A stretch of DNA of 64,000 nt from Neisseria canis (GCF_900636765.1 NZ_LR134313.1:372001-436000), one strand, 5' to 3'; counted from the stretch's first letter, positions 45,251-54,087 are shown. Notes: generated from the sequence alone by a model not told the origin. Numbers and translations: made by a program.

Positions 45251-46390
45251 CATGGCGGCTTGACCGGGCATTTCAATACAAGGCAACGCAGTTTCGGCAT
45301 CCTGCGGCAAGGGCTGCTGCCCGTCCATCAAAGCCAAAGCCAGCCGCACCGCCGCTCTGGTTACCGCCGGCGCAATCATAAAACCGTGGCGGAACAAGCC
45401 GTTCACTTCCATCACGCGCATTTCGCGGCTGAAACGGATTTCGGGATTATGGTGGTTTAAAGTCGGCCGCAAGCCTACCGCTATTTCCAACACCTGCGCC
45501 TCGCCAAACGCCGGATGCACGGCATACAGCGCCGACAACAATTCCAAACCCGAGCGCACGCTCACCGGCGCACGGCTTTCGCTTTCAATTTGGGTGGCAC
45601 CGATCACAAACACATGCTGCTCTTTCGGCGCGATATAAAGCGGATAACGCGGATGCAGCAGCCGCACGGGGCGGTTGAGCGAAATTTCCGGCGCATACAC
45701 CCGCGCTACTTCGCCGCGGATGCCGCGCAGCCTGCTGGGCGAAGGCGCGGCAGCACGGTTCCACACGCTTTGCGCGCCGAAACCGCGGCAGTCGATTACC
45801 CATTGGTAGCTTTGCCGCAAGGTTTCCACATCGGTTTCCGTGTGCCAATGGCAGGCAAGCTGCTGCTCCAGCGAGTCGGCCAAAGCCAGCAATACCTGCC
45901 GCCCGTCGAGCTGCCCTTCTTCGGGCAGATAAATGCCTGTCTGAAAACGCGGGGCAAGCTGCGGCTCGTGTGCGGCAATGTCTGCACGCTGCCAATGCTG
46001 CGCCACATCGCCTGCGGCGCGGTGCAAATGCTGCTCAAACTGAACCGCCAGCGGCTTATCCTGCGGGTGCCACACAATCAGGCTGCCGTTTTGCTGCATA
46101 AACACGGGTTTATCCAAACGGCTTAAAATATCGCGCCACAAGGGAATGCTCTGCCTGCCCAACGCCACCACCAAAGGCGTGGCTTCCACCGATTCCGCCG
46201 AAGGCGCCAGCATGGCGGCCGCCACAAACGCGGCGGCATCGCTGCCTTCGCGCGAACCTTTGTCGAACACATCCGCCTTAATGCCATGCTGCATCAGCTG
46301 CCAAGCCGTTAAGCGGCCTACCAGCCCGCCGCCCAATACGGCCACCATTGCGCCCCCTTTGTGCCGAAGGTCGGGCGATTCTGTTTTCAT
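45233..46390 (-). CDS. thiO: Glycine oxidase ThiO
   Basis: 385 residues from ATG 46388-46390, behind GAGGTTGTTTGAC. FAD-dependent amine oxidase: VAVLGGGLVGRLTAWQL (near 17-33), DAAAFVAAAMLAPSAES and the C-terminal GLRPTLNHHNPEIRF. It oxidises glycine to the imine needed for the thiazole ring. The final residues YSEST and the stop are encoded by the end of the MITE at 45193-45250, so the native C-terminus has been replaced or extended. A TG-DUS lies in the gene at 45934-45945. A start 15 nt upstream (46405) is possible. Confidence 0.92.
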   Translation of the reverse strand: MKTESPDLRHKGGAMVAVLGGGLVGRLTAWQLMQHGIKADVFDKGSREGSDAAAFVAAAMLAPSAESVEATPLVVALGRQSIPLWRDILSRLDKPVFMQQNGSLIVWHPQDKPLAVQFEQHLHRAAGDVAQHWQRADIAAHEPQLAPRFQTGIYLPEEGQLDGRQVLLALADSLEQQLACHWHTETDVETLRQSYQWVIDCRGFGAQSVWNRAAAPSPSRLRGIRGEVARVYAPEISLNRPVRLLHPRYPLYIAPKEQHVFVIGATQIESESRAPVSVRSGLELLSALYAVHPAFGEAQVLEIAVGLRPTLNHHNPEIRFSREMRVMEVNGLFRHGFMIAPAVTRAAVRLALALMDGQQPLPQDAETALPCIEMPGQAAMYSEST

Positions 46391-46401
46391 GTCAAACAAC
46401 C

Positions 46402-46767
46402 TCATTCCAAAATAATGTTTTTGCCGCGCAAATTATCCAAACATTCCGCCATATAGGCATCGTCGTGCTCGGGATACAGCGGCGTTTGCGGCGGCACCGG
46501 CACCAGTTCGGCATAAGCCGCTTCGGTTTTGCCCCGATACAGCGGATCGAACCAGCGCCCGTCGGGCCGGTACCCTCGCCGTAGCATTTCCCGCATCACC
46601 AATTCGTGATAGAGAAACAGCAAATAAGGGGAATGCGCAAACACATAATTCACCGTGGCATGCGGCTTGCCCCAGCCGCCGCCGCGCAAAGCCGCGCATT
46701 CCCTGTGCTGCCCCAGCAATTGGGCGCGGGGCAGCTTTTCAATCAAATCCTGATGCCACAGCCTCAT
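46402..46767 (-). CDS. Pyr_excise (T4 endonuclease V-like) family protein
   Basis: 121 residues from ATG 46765-46767. The sequence MRLWHQDLIEKLPRAQLLGQ, RECAALRGGGWGKPHATVNYVF and SPYLLFLYHELVMREMLRRGY matches the small bacterial relatives of T4 pyrimidine-dimer glycosylase (PF03013, as recalled). A DNA repair role is possible but not shown for this short form. The ATG overlaps the metR TGA (ATGA), so it is coupled to metR, and thiO starts 12 nt after its stop. Confidence 0.75.
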   Translation of the reverse strand: MRLWHQDLIEKLPRAQLLGQHRECAALRGGGWGKPHATVNYVFAHSPYLLFLYHELVMREMLRRGYRPDGRWFDPLYRGKTEAAYAELVPVPPQTPLYPEHDDAYMAECLDNLRGKNIILE

Positions 46768-47717
46768 GAAGCGGATTGCTCCGGCCATTCGGCCATTTCC
46801 AGCACGCTGAGCCCCGGCAGGTCGGCAAAGCCTTTATCGCGCACAATCCGGCAGAAGTTTTCCAAATAGCTTTTGCCCGCGTCTTCCGCACGGATGGCGG
46901 CATAAAGCTCGCTTTGCAGGCCTTTTCGGGTGATTTTGCGCGAAATCACATAGCCTTTTTCCAGATACGGCATCACCGTCCAATAAGGCAGCGCGGCAAT
47001 CCCGCGGCGGCTTGCCACCAATTGCACAATGGCAATCGTGAGTTCGCTGTGGCGGCGCGGCGGGTTGATGCCTTCGGGCAGCAGCACTTTGCGCAGTAAA
47101 TCCAGCATATCGTCGGGCACGGGATAAGTAATCAAGGTTTCGTCCGCCCAATCTTGCGCTTCCCACACTTCTTTCTCCGCCAAAGGATGGTCGGGCGCAC
47201 AAATGCCCACCATTTCGTAGGCAAACAAAGGCCGGTAGGCAATGCCGGTTTGCGGCACGGCTTCCGAAACAATGGCCAAATCGGCGCGGTGCGTGAGCAA
47301 AAGCCCCACCGGATCGGCCTGAAAACCCGACACGATATCCAATTCCACCTGCGGCCACAAGGGGCGGAACACGCCCATCGCGGGCATCAGCCAGTCGAAA
47401 CAGGTATGGCATTCCACCGCCAGCCGCAATTCGCCCGCTTCGCCTTCGATAATCTGCGCCATATCGCGCTCTGCCGCGGCCACTTGCGGCAGCAGGTCGC
47501 GCGCCAGTTTCAGCAGCCGTTCGCCCGCCGGCGTGAAGCGCAGCGGGCTGGACTTGCGCTCGAACAGCGGCGTTTCATAATAATTTTCCAGCGCCCTGAT
47601 TTGGTGCGACAGCGCCGACTGCGTTAAAAACACGCGCTTGGCCGCCAGAGACACGCTGCCGGTTTCTTCCAAAGCCAGCAGGGTTTTGAGGTGGCGCAAT
47701 TCGATAATGGATTCCAT
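46764..47717 (-). CDS. metR: LysR-family transcriptional regulator MetR
   Basis: 317 residues. N-terminal LysR helix-turn-helix (HLKTLLALEETGSVSLAAKRVFLTQSALSHQI read in parts) and an effector domain starting LRLAVECHTCFDWLMPAM, which is typical of MetR; homocysteine is the usual coinducer. It should activate metE (15255-17531), which lies 30 kb away instead of divergent. It heads a run metR, Pyr_excise, thiO, thiS, yciA, thiG on one strand. Confidence 0.9.
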   Translation of the reverse strand: MESIIELRHLKTLLALEETGSVSLAAKRVFLTQSALSHQIRALENYYETPLFERKSSPLRFTPAGERLLKLARDLLPQVAAAERDMAQIIEGEAGELRLAVECHTCFDWLMPAMGVFRPLWPQVELDIVSGFQADPVGLLLTHRADLAIVSEAVPQTGIAYRPLFAYEMVGICAPDHPLAEKEVWEAQDWADETLITYPVPDDMLDLLRKVLLPEGINPPRRHSELTIAIVQLVASRRGIAALPYWTVMPYLEKGYVISRKITRKGLQSELYAAIRAEDAGKSYLENFCRIVRDKGFADLPGLSVLEMAEWPEQSAS

Positions 47718-47794
47718 AGCTTTTCAGACAGGCATAAACGGAGGCCTATATTAAAATAATTCATATTGACATGCAAATGATTGCAAATGGTGTA

Positions 47795-47823
47795 TGCCTG
47801 TCTGAAAAAGATTCAGACAGGCA
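47795..47823. repeat. Inverted TG-DUS pair upstream of metR
   Basis: TGCCTGTCTGAA (47795-47806) and complement (47812-47823). Confidence 0.8.
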
Positions 47824-47960
47824 TTGCAATGCCAACTGCTTGGCGGAATAAGGAATTTTTGGTTTTGCTTTATTTTAAGCTTGAGCTTCATGGTGGCGCG
47901 GCCATCGGGTTGGTACACAATACGCCGGGGTGCATTCCATGCAAAACCAGATCACCCCCA

Positions 47961-48019
47961 TATAGTGAATCAACTTAAAAGTATGACGGTATTGTTATTA
48001 TGTAAGTGGATTAACGATA
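47961..48019. mobile_element. Short MITE-like element, 59 bp
   Basis: TATAGTGAATCAACTTAA at the left and GTGGATTAACGATA at the right. The interior GTATGACGGTATTGTTATTA is the complement of the interior of the 45193 element. Confidence 0.75.
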
Positions 48020-48025
48020 AACACA

Positions 48026-48058
48026 TGCCTGTCTGAAAACCGGTTTTTCAGACAGGCA
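48026..48058. terminator. Inverted TG-DUS pair after moaA
   Basis: TGCCTGTCTGAA (48026-48037) and complement (48047-48058) lie 20 nt beyond the moaA stop. Confidence 0.7.
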
Positions 48059-48078
48059 TGTGTTTAATCATGGAAGCT

Positions 48079-49053
48079 CTAGCCGCCGGTCAGTGCCATC
48101 ACGCGGATGATTTTTTTCGGGTTTTCTACAAACTCATGTTTCTCCGGCTTTTTCATCACCGCATCGCGTATGGTTTGCTCCAATTCGGCATCGGTGCAGC
48201 CTTCGCGCAACATCGGACGCAGGGCTACTTTGTCTTCCTGCCCCAGGCACAAATGGATATTGCCGGTGGCAGAAAGGCGCACGCGGTTACAGGTGGCGCA
48301 GAAATGCTGGCTCATCGGGGTAATCAGGCCGAGGGTGAAACCGCCGCTGCGGCTTTGCCAATAACGGGCCGGGCCGCCGCCGATTTTGCCTTCGAACGGT
48401 ACTAAATCAAACCGCCGCTGCAAATCGGCCAACACGGGCTGGAGGCTCACTTTGGCCTGCGCCTGCCCGGTTTCGCCCATGGGCATGGCTTCAATCAGGT
48501 TGAGGATGAAACCGTGTTCGATGCAGAACGCGACCATGTCGTCCAAATCGCGGTCGTTGATGCCTTGCAGCGGCACCATGTTGATTTTGATGCGCTCGAA
48601 GCCTTCTGCTTTGACGGCTTTGATGCCTTCGAGCACTTGCGGCAGGCAATCGGTGCCGGTGATGCTTTGCACGCAGTCGCGGCGCAGGCTGTCGAGGCTG
48701 ATATTGAGGCGGCGCACGCCGGCTTGGCGCAGCGCGTGCGCGTGTTTGTGAAGCTGTGTGCCGTTGGTGGTGAGCGAAATATCTTCCACCCCGCTTTGGC
48801 GGTTAATCCCGGCCACCAAGTCGGTTAGACCTTTGCGCAACAAGGGTTCGCCGCCGGTTAAGCGGAAGCGCTTGGTGCCCAGCCGGGCAAATGCGGCGGC
48901 TACACGGCCTATTTCTTCGATGGTCAGCCAGTCTTGGGGAACGGCGAAACCTTTGAAGCCTTTGGGCAGGCAGTAGGTGCAGCGCAAATCGCAACGGTCG
49001 GTTACGGATATGCGCAGGTAATCTACGGTGCGGCCGAATGCGTCGGTTAACAT
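48079..49053 (-). CDS. moaA: GTP 3',8-cyclase MoaA
   Basis: 324 residues from ATG 49051-49053. Radical SAM enzyme starting molybdenum cofactor synthesis. The SAM cluster is CDLRCTYC (Cys21, Cys25, Cys28); the second cluster uses CATCNRVRLSATGNIHLC near residues 255-272; the protein ends in the conserved Gly-Gly (ALTGG). The open frame extends to 49098. It stands alone here; other moa/moe genes are not in the window. Confidence 0.95.
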   Translation of the reverse strand: MLTDAFGRTVDYLRISVTDRCDLRCTYCLPKGFKGFAVPQDWLTIEEIGRVAAAFARLGTKRFRLTGGEPLLRKGLTDLVAGINRQSGVEDISLTTNGTQLHKHAHALRQAGVRRLNISLDSLRRDCVQSITGTDCLPQVLEGIKAVKAEGFERIKINMVPLQGINDRDLDDMVAFCIEHGFILNLIEAMPMGETGQAQAKVSLQPVLADLQRRFDLVPFEGKIGGGPARYWQSRSGGFTLGLITPMSQHFCATCNRVRLSATGNIHLCLGQEDKVALRPMLREGCTDAELEQTIRDAVMKKPEKHEFVENPKKIIRVMALTGG

Positions 49054-49204
49054 GGCATGCTCGCTTGGTGGGTTGGCTGTGGCGGAAAGAGGCAACATCG
49101 GCTCTGCCGGCTGTTGGTCGGTTATATGTTTGATTCTAAGCTGGTTTGCAAAGATTGTTGATGCTGCCTTGTATTTAGTGCCTAGTTATTTCGGTGTATG
49201 GCAA

Positions 49205-49216
49205 TGCCTGTCTGAA
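49205..49216 (+). repeat. Single TG-DUS
   Basis: TGCCTGTCTGAA in the gap between moaA and yccS. Confidence 0.8.
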
Positions 49217-49275
49217 AGATGATGCCGGTGGCGCTTATAAGGATATGCGGCCTAACGCGGGGCGGGCCATAACGA

Positions 49276-49312
49276 TGCCTGTCTGAAAACAGGAAAGCTT
49301 TTCAGACAGGCA
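49276..49312. terminator. Inverted TG-DUS pair after yccS
   Basis: TGCCTGTCTGAA (49276-49287) and complement (49301-49312) end 7 nt from the stop of the minus-strand gene. Confidence 0.7.
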
Positions 49313-49318
49313 TTGTGT

Positions 49319-51481
49319 TCACGCAGCGGCCTGCTCGGAAAATTCTTCTTCAACCCGGCTTAAGGCCCGATAACAAGGTTCGAGCAAGTTGGTAATCATT
49401 ACAAGCTGCTGCCACAAAACATTGCTTTGTTCGTCGTGGTATTCGATATTGTGCAAAACATCCAGCCGGCTGCGGATGGCCGCCATGCGCGCGGCAAAAT
49501 CCTCCGGCTGCAAATCGCTGATGCGCTCCAGCGTATCGGCCAGCATGTCTGCTGCTTCGAAAAAAACGCCGAGAAAAGCCTGGTCGGTTTCGTTTTTATG
49601 GATTTGGTTGCGGTAAGCCCCCAGCGCGGAAATATAGCCGATCAGCGAATAGTTGATTTTCAACAGGCTGAAACCTTGCTGCAAACAATCGCCGTATTTT
49701 TCCGGCTCGCCCGACATATCCGACAAAGTGCTCGACAAAGCGGCCGCGCGCTCGTGCGCGTTGCGGCGGGCGCTGCGGTAGAGTACATGGTCGCCGCCGC
49801 CGTTTTTCAGCTGCTCCAAAATGCTTTTCAGATAGCCGGCATTCCCGTTCACCGCCTGCACGCCGGTTTTGTTCAAAGCCAAATAGTGCCAGTCCGGCCA
49901 GAGGTAAGACACGGCGGCCCAGGCCAGCATTGAGCCGATAACGGTATCGACCATCCGCCAGGGAATCGCGCTCACCGTATCGAAGCCGGCAATCGAAAAG
50001 CTGGTAAGCGCCTGTATGGTGATGAAAAAGGTGGAATAGCTGTATTTATTGGTGCGGAAGAAATAAAACAGCGTGGTCGATACCACCACCACAATCAGTT
50101 TGGTTTCCAGCGAAGGTGTGAAATAAGGCAGCACGGAACCTATCAACACGCCCGCCAGCGTGCCGATAATGCGCTGCTTGAGCCGCTTTTGCGTGGCCGA
50201 ATAGTTGGGCTGGCACACAAACACGGCAGTCAGCAACACCCAATAGCCCAAGTGAAAATGGGTGATTTCCACCAAAGTGCAACACACCAGCGTAATCAGC
50301 GCCATGCGCACGGCATGGCGGAACGTGGCCGATTCCAAATTAAACTGGCCGGACAAGGCTTTCAGAATATTGCGCAAACCGCTGGCTTCGTGGTGCGCTA
50401 TGCGGGTGGCGTCGCCGCTTTGCTCCTGCTCGGGATTGTTTTCCAGATTGCCGAGCTGGAGGTTCACGCCGTTGAGGTTGGCCGCCAGCCTTTGCAACGG
50501 GTGTACTTCGCTTTCCGCATGGTTTGCCGCGTAATATTGCAGCGATTGCGCCAAGCCTTTCGCAGAACGCGCCAAGCGTTCGTCATACACATACGCCGTG
50601 TTGTCGCGCAGGGCGGCGGCCACATCGCGGCACGCCTGCGCCTGCAATTCGAGCAAACGCTGAAAGCGGAAAATCAAATCGCTGTTTTTCAGCTTTTCGG
50701 CCATTTCCTGATACTGAACATGGCTGGAGCTGGCACGCTCGTGAATATCCTGCGCGGCAAAATAATAACGCAGCATCCGGCTGGTGCGCGGATGGCGGTG
50801 CTGGCCGCGCATCCGGTAAAACAATGCGCTGCGGCATTGGTTAAACGTTTGAATCACACGGCTGTTTTTCATCGCCAGCCGGATTTGCTTCTGCTCGATC
50901 TGCCACACTTCGTCGGGGTCGAAAAAATCGGCTTTGCCGTCCAGATAATCCGCCAGCGCAGAATACGCGGCAGCCATATTTTCCTGCACGGGGCGGTGGG
51001 GGAACACCAAATGGCAGAGCAGCGTAATGCCGCTATACAGCAGCGTGCCGATCAAAATCATCAGCGAATTAATGTAAAGCGGCTGCTCCGGCTCGTAGGT
51101 GAGCAAGGTATAAACCGACACCGCCAGCGTGCCGAACGCAATCGTGCGGTAGCGCACGCCCGCCGCGCCGATAAAGGTGAACGAAAACGCCAAAAGCGTC
51201 ATCACCGGCACCAGCGCCCACGGTTTGCCCACGGAAAGCTGAGTGGACAGGGTGGACACGGTAAAGGCCAAAAGCGTGATGAAAATATTTTTGATGCGGC
51301 CCGTGAGCCGGTTGTCCAAATCCACCAGCCCGCCCGCAATCACGCCGAGTATCAGCGGAATCGCCTCCATACTCAGATTGAAATAACGTATCGCCAGCGC
51401 GGCCACGCACACGCTCAAAAAAACCGGTAACGTGGCAATCACTTTGGCGTTTACCGGCGGCGTTTTAACCATAAACCTCAT
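49319..51481 (-). CDS. yccS: YccS/YhfK-family (FUSC) inner membrane protein
   Basis: 720 residues. Two blocks of about five or six membrane helices (about 10-160 and 375-510) are each followed by a cytoplasmic helical region, the FUSC layout shared with aromatic acid exporters (AaeB). YccS-type landmarks include PLILGVIAGGLVDLDNRLTGRIKN and QPNYSATQKRLKQRIIGTLAG. Substrate unknown. The Met at 51481 is used; a Met at 51472 is equally possible, while the longer frame to 51541 runs into DUS sequence. Confidence 0.83.
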   Translation of the reverse strand: MRFMVKTPPVNAKVIATLPVFLSVCVAALAIRYFNLSMEAIPLILGVIAGGLVDLDNRLTGRIKNIFITLLAFTVSTLSTQLSVGKPWALVPVMTLLAFSFTFIGAAGVRYRTIAFGTLAVSVYTLLTYEPEQPLYINSLMILIGTLLYSGITLLCHLVFPHRPVQENMAAAYSALADYLDGKADFFDPDEVWQIEQKQIRLAMKNSRVIQTFNQCRSALFYRMRGQHRHPRTSRMLRYYFAAQDIHERASSSHVQYQEMAEKLKNSDLIFRFQRLLELQAQACRDVAAALRDNTAYVYDERLARSAKGLAQSLQYYAANHAESEVHPLQRLAANLNGVNLQLGNLENNPEQEQSGDATRIAHHEASGLRNILKALSGQFNLESATFRHAVRMALITLVCCTLVEITHFHLGYWVLLTAVFVCQPNYSATQKRLKQRIIGTLAGVLIGSVLPYFTPSLETKLIVVVVSTTLFYFFRTNKYSYSTFFITIQALTSFSIAGFDTVSAIPWRMVDTVIGSMLAWAAVSYLWPDWHYLALNKTGVQAVNGNAGYLKSILEQLKNGGGDHVLYRSARRNAHERAAALSSTLSDMSGEPEKYGDCLQQGFSLLKINYSLIGYISALGAYRNQIHKNETDQAFLGVFFEAADMLADTLERISDLQPEDFAARMAAIRSRLDVLHNIEYHDEQSNVLWQQLVMITNLLEPCYRALSRVEEEFSEQAAA

Positions 51482-51500
51482 AAATAATAAGCACTCAAAA

Positions 51501-51567
51501 TGCCTGTCTGAAACATTGAGCCACACAACCGAACCCTTCATGCGGATTCAAATTTTTCAGACAGGCA
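51501..51567. repeat. Widely spaced inverted TG-DUS pair
   Basis: TGCCTGTCTGAA (51501-51512) and complement (51556-51567) with a 43-nt spacer between yccS and waaA. The second copy lies 26 nt beyond the waaA stop. Confidence 0.75.
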
Positions 51568-51592
51568 TACATTATCCCGTTCTATCAATTCA

Positions 51593-52864
51593 CTATCTGA
51601 TTTGCCGCCTCACCGATTCGGCAATCAAGTCTGCCATTTTGCTGCTGGCGCCTTTGTGTCTGCCCACAAAAGCCTCGGCCGCATCGGCATAGCTCTTGCG
51701 CTCTTCCTCATTCAGCAGCCAGCGGCTGACCACGGCATACCACTCCTGCGCGCTGAACACCTGTTTGGCCGCGCCCGCCGCTTCCGCACCTTTGCAGGTG
51801 TCGGCAAAATTATAAATAGAGGCGCCGAATAAAGTGGGCACTTTGCAGGCAATCGGTTCGATAATATTCTGGCAGCCCGCATCCACCAAGCTACCGCCCA
51901 CAAATGCTACGTCGGCGCACAGATAATAAGCAAACATCTCACCCATACTGTCGCCCACCCACACCTGCGTATCCGGCGCCACCGGCTGCCCGTCGCTGCG
52001 TTTTTGCGTTTTAAACCCCAATGAGCGCGCGGTTTCATACACTTCGTCAAACCGCTCGGGATGGCGCGGCACCAACACCAAAAGCGCATCACCATGATAA
52101 TTTTGCCATGCCTTGAGCAGCATTTCCGCTTCGTTCTGCTCTTTATAAACACGCGTGCTGCCGCACACCACGACCGGCCGCTCCCCGATACGCGCCTTAA
52201 AGGCCGCCGCCGTTTGCCTGGCCGAAGGCGGCGGCGCAATATCGTATTTTGAATTGCCGCACACATGCACATTGGATGCACCGATTAAATGCAGCCGCTC
52301 TGCATCGGCCGCCGTTTGCGCATAACAACCGCTGAGCGTCTGCATGGCAGGTTCAACCAGCGAGCGGATTTTCAAATAACCGCGCTGTGATTTTTCAGAC
52401 AGGCGTGCGTTTGCCAAAAACAAAGGCACATTGGCTTTGGCACACTCATGCATCAGATTCGGCCAGATTTCGGTTTCCATCAAAATGCCGAAACACGGCT
52501 TGTGTTCTTTCAAAAACTGCCGGATATAGGCCGGTTTGTCGTAAGGCAGATAACGGCACTGCGCATCCGGCAGCAATTTCTGTGCGGTCTCGCGGCCGGT
52601 GGGCGTCATCTGCGTCATCAAAATCGGCAAATCGGGAAAATGCTTGCGCAAAACCTGCAAAAGCGGCTCCGCCGCCCTGGTTTCCCCCACCGACACGGCA
52701 TGCACCCACACCGCGCCTTTGAGCGGCTTAATATAAGGTTCGCCGAAACGCTCGCCCCAATGCGCCAAATAAGCAGCATTCTTCTGCCCCCGCTTTTTCA
52801 AATAGCGGCGGATAAAAAACGGGGCAATGTCCCACAGGCGTGTATAAAAACTTCTGATATTCAT
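51593..52864 (-). CDS. waaA: 3-deoxy-D-manno-octulosonic acid transferase WaaA (KdtA)
   Basis: 423 residues from ATG 52862-52864, equal to the meningococcal protein as I recall it. It adds KDO to lipid A at the inner membrane. A short N-terminal hydrophobic helix (WDIAPFFIRRYL) precedes the glycosyltransferase-B fold: GAVWVHAVSVGETRAAEPL, LMTQMTPTGRETA, ILMETEIWPNL and the C-terminal FVGGSLVDAGCQNIIEPIACKVP. A TG-type DUS core lies within the gene near 52397. Upstream ATGs (52876, 52918) exist but are less conserved. Confidence 0.95.
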   Translation of the reverse strand: MNIRSFYTRLWDIAPFFIRRYLKKRGQKNAAYLAHWGERFGEPYIKPLKGAVWVHAVSVGETRAAEPLLQVLRKHFPDLPILMTQMTPTGRETAQKLLPDAQCRYLPYDKPAYIRQFLKEHKPCFGILMETEIWPNLMHECAKANVPLFLANARLSEKSQRGYLKIRSLVEPAMQTLSGCYAQTAADAERLHLIGASNVHVCGNSKYDIAPPPSARQTAAAFKARIGERPVVVCGSTRVYKEQNEAEMLLKAWQNYHGDALLVLVPRHPERFDEVYETARSLGFKTQKRSDGQPVAPDTQVWVGDSMGEMFAYYLCADVAFVGGSLVDAGCQNIIEPIACKVPTLFGASIYNFADTCKGAEAAGAAKQVFSAQEWYAVVSRWLLNEEERKSYADAAEAFVGRHKGASSKMADLIAESVRRQIR

Positions 52865-52943
52865 AAGCGCAGGCATAATCGCACACAACAGCTTGTTATT
52901 GTACCCTTTAATCCACAATCATTCATCGCAATTTCAAACAAAA

Positions 52944-52973
52944 TGCCTGTCTGAAAACACTTTCAGACAGGCA
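52944..52973. terminator. Inverted TG-DUS pair after the response regulator gene
   Basis: TGCCTGTCTGAA (52944-52955) and complement (52962-52973) lie 21 nt beyond the stop at 52994. Confidence 0.7.
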
Positions 52974-52993
52974 TTCCATTGCAAACCTACCAA

Positions 52994-53725
52994 TCAGCCG
53001 TTATCGCGCAGAATACGGCGTATCGCAGAAAGCTGGCGGCGGCTGATGGGCAGCGGATCGGGAATATCCAAAACCTGCGCACCCCAGCTTGCATTGCCTT
53101 CATCATCGTCATCATCCAAACGGATCAGGCAGTCGAGCGTGTGGCGGAACACCAGCGCATTGCGGTGCACGCGGATAACCTTGTCGCCCAACACCTCTTC
53201 CCAATGCACCAGCGTTTTCGGCAAATCATAGCTTTTACCGTCGCCCGTAAACAAAAACACCGTTTTGTGTTCGGCCAACAAATAACGCGCCTGCTGCCAC
53301 GGAATTTCCACCATGCGGTCGCGGCTGAACACTTTGAAATGGGTAAAGCCGCCACCCTCTTCTTCTTCCTTCTCACTCACACGCGCCAAAGCCGTTTGCA
53401 GGCGGCTGAGCTTGATCGGTTTGAGCAGATAATCCGCCACCGCCAATTCAAAGGCACGCAAAGCATGCTCTTCATAAGCCGTGGTAAAAATCACACTGGG
53501 TTGCTTTTTCGCAATGCGCTTAATCCGTTCGGCAAACTCCAAGCCGTCCATTTCAGGCAAACCGATATCGGCAAAAACAATATCCACCTCATGCACGCTC
53601 AACCATTCCAAAGCGGGTTGGGCATGATGGAATGTTTTCAGTAATACGACCTGACATTCCTCAAGCAACACACGCAAACGCTCTGCTGCCAAAATTTCAT
53701 CTTCTACAATAATCGCGCTGGGCAT
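52994..53725 (-). CDS. LytTR-family response regulator (AlgR/LytR type), orphan
   Basis: 243 residues. Receiver domain (1-120) with the phosphoacceptor Asp53 in VFADIGLPEMDGLE and the conserved Lys in DYLLKPIK; LytTR DNA-binding domain (about 135-240) with FKVFSRDRMVEIPW and IRVHRNALVFR. An acidic insertion (LDDDDDEGN) lies inside the LytTR domain. No histidine kinase gene is adjacent in either direction, so the partner is elsewhere or absent. Confidence 0.87.
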   Translation of the reverse strand: MPSAIIVEDEILAAERLRVLLEECQVVLLKTFHHAQPALEWLSVHEVDIVFADIGLPEMDGLEFAERIKRIAKKQPSVIFTTAYEEHALRAFELAVADYLLKPIKLSRLQTALARVSEKEEEEGGGFTHFKVFSRDRMVEIPWQQARYLLAEHKTVFLFTGDGKSYDLPKTLVHWEEVLGDKVIRVHRNALVFRHTLDCLIRLDDDDDEGNASWGAQVLDIPDPLPISRRQLSAIRRILRDNG

Positions 53726-53975
53726 AATATTCTTATTTGGTTGTTAGTCGGAATAATAATATCGTACCGCGGGAAACTACGGATATCAATATTTAATTGG
53801 TTATCATTATATCTGCATCAGATATTTTTTAAGATGTAAGACACAGCACAGCTTGCTGAATATGTAAGCATTTTACGCGACAATTACCGCCATAACTAAA
53901 ACTTTGCAAGAAGATAAAACTTATTTGACTTAAATCAAATTTAATACCCACCAAACGGCACTTCAAGCGCCAAAG
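53726..53975. other. AT-rich gap without a recognised gene
   Basis: About 250 bp between the response regulator start and the tRNA-fMet terminator. No open frame, repeat or hairpin of note was seen; the regulator promoter should lie here. Confidence 0.5.
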
Positions 53976-54004
53976 AAAAAGCCCTGCGGTTTGCAGGGCT
54001 TTTT
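53976..54004 (-). terminator. Intrinsic terminator after tRNA-fMet
   Basis: AAAAAGCCCTGC pairs with GCAGGGCTTTTT around GGTTT, so it can work on both strands. It lies 6 nt from the tRNA 3' end. Confidence 0.9.
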
Positions 54005-54010
54005 GAAATC

Positions 54011-54087
<77 letters not shown>

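Larger units (their letters stand above)
47718..48078. other. Gap between metR and moaA: repeats only
   Basis: 361 bp with a single DUS (47723-47734), a DUS pair (47795-47823), a 59-bp MITE (47961-48019) and a second DUS pair (48026-48058). A 65-codon frame at 47781 is built from DUS and MITE sequence and is not credible as a gene. Confidence 0.6.

Noticed and set aside
47781..47978. A 65-codon open frame upstream of metR
   Set aside because: Much of it is DUS (CLKKIQTGI) and MITE (YSEST) sequence read as protein, with no ribosome site and no domain.
50189..51430. A 413-codon frame opposite yccS
   Set aside because: Composition rich in His, Gln and Arg with no domain, and it is antisense to a clear membrane protein gene.
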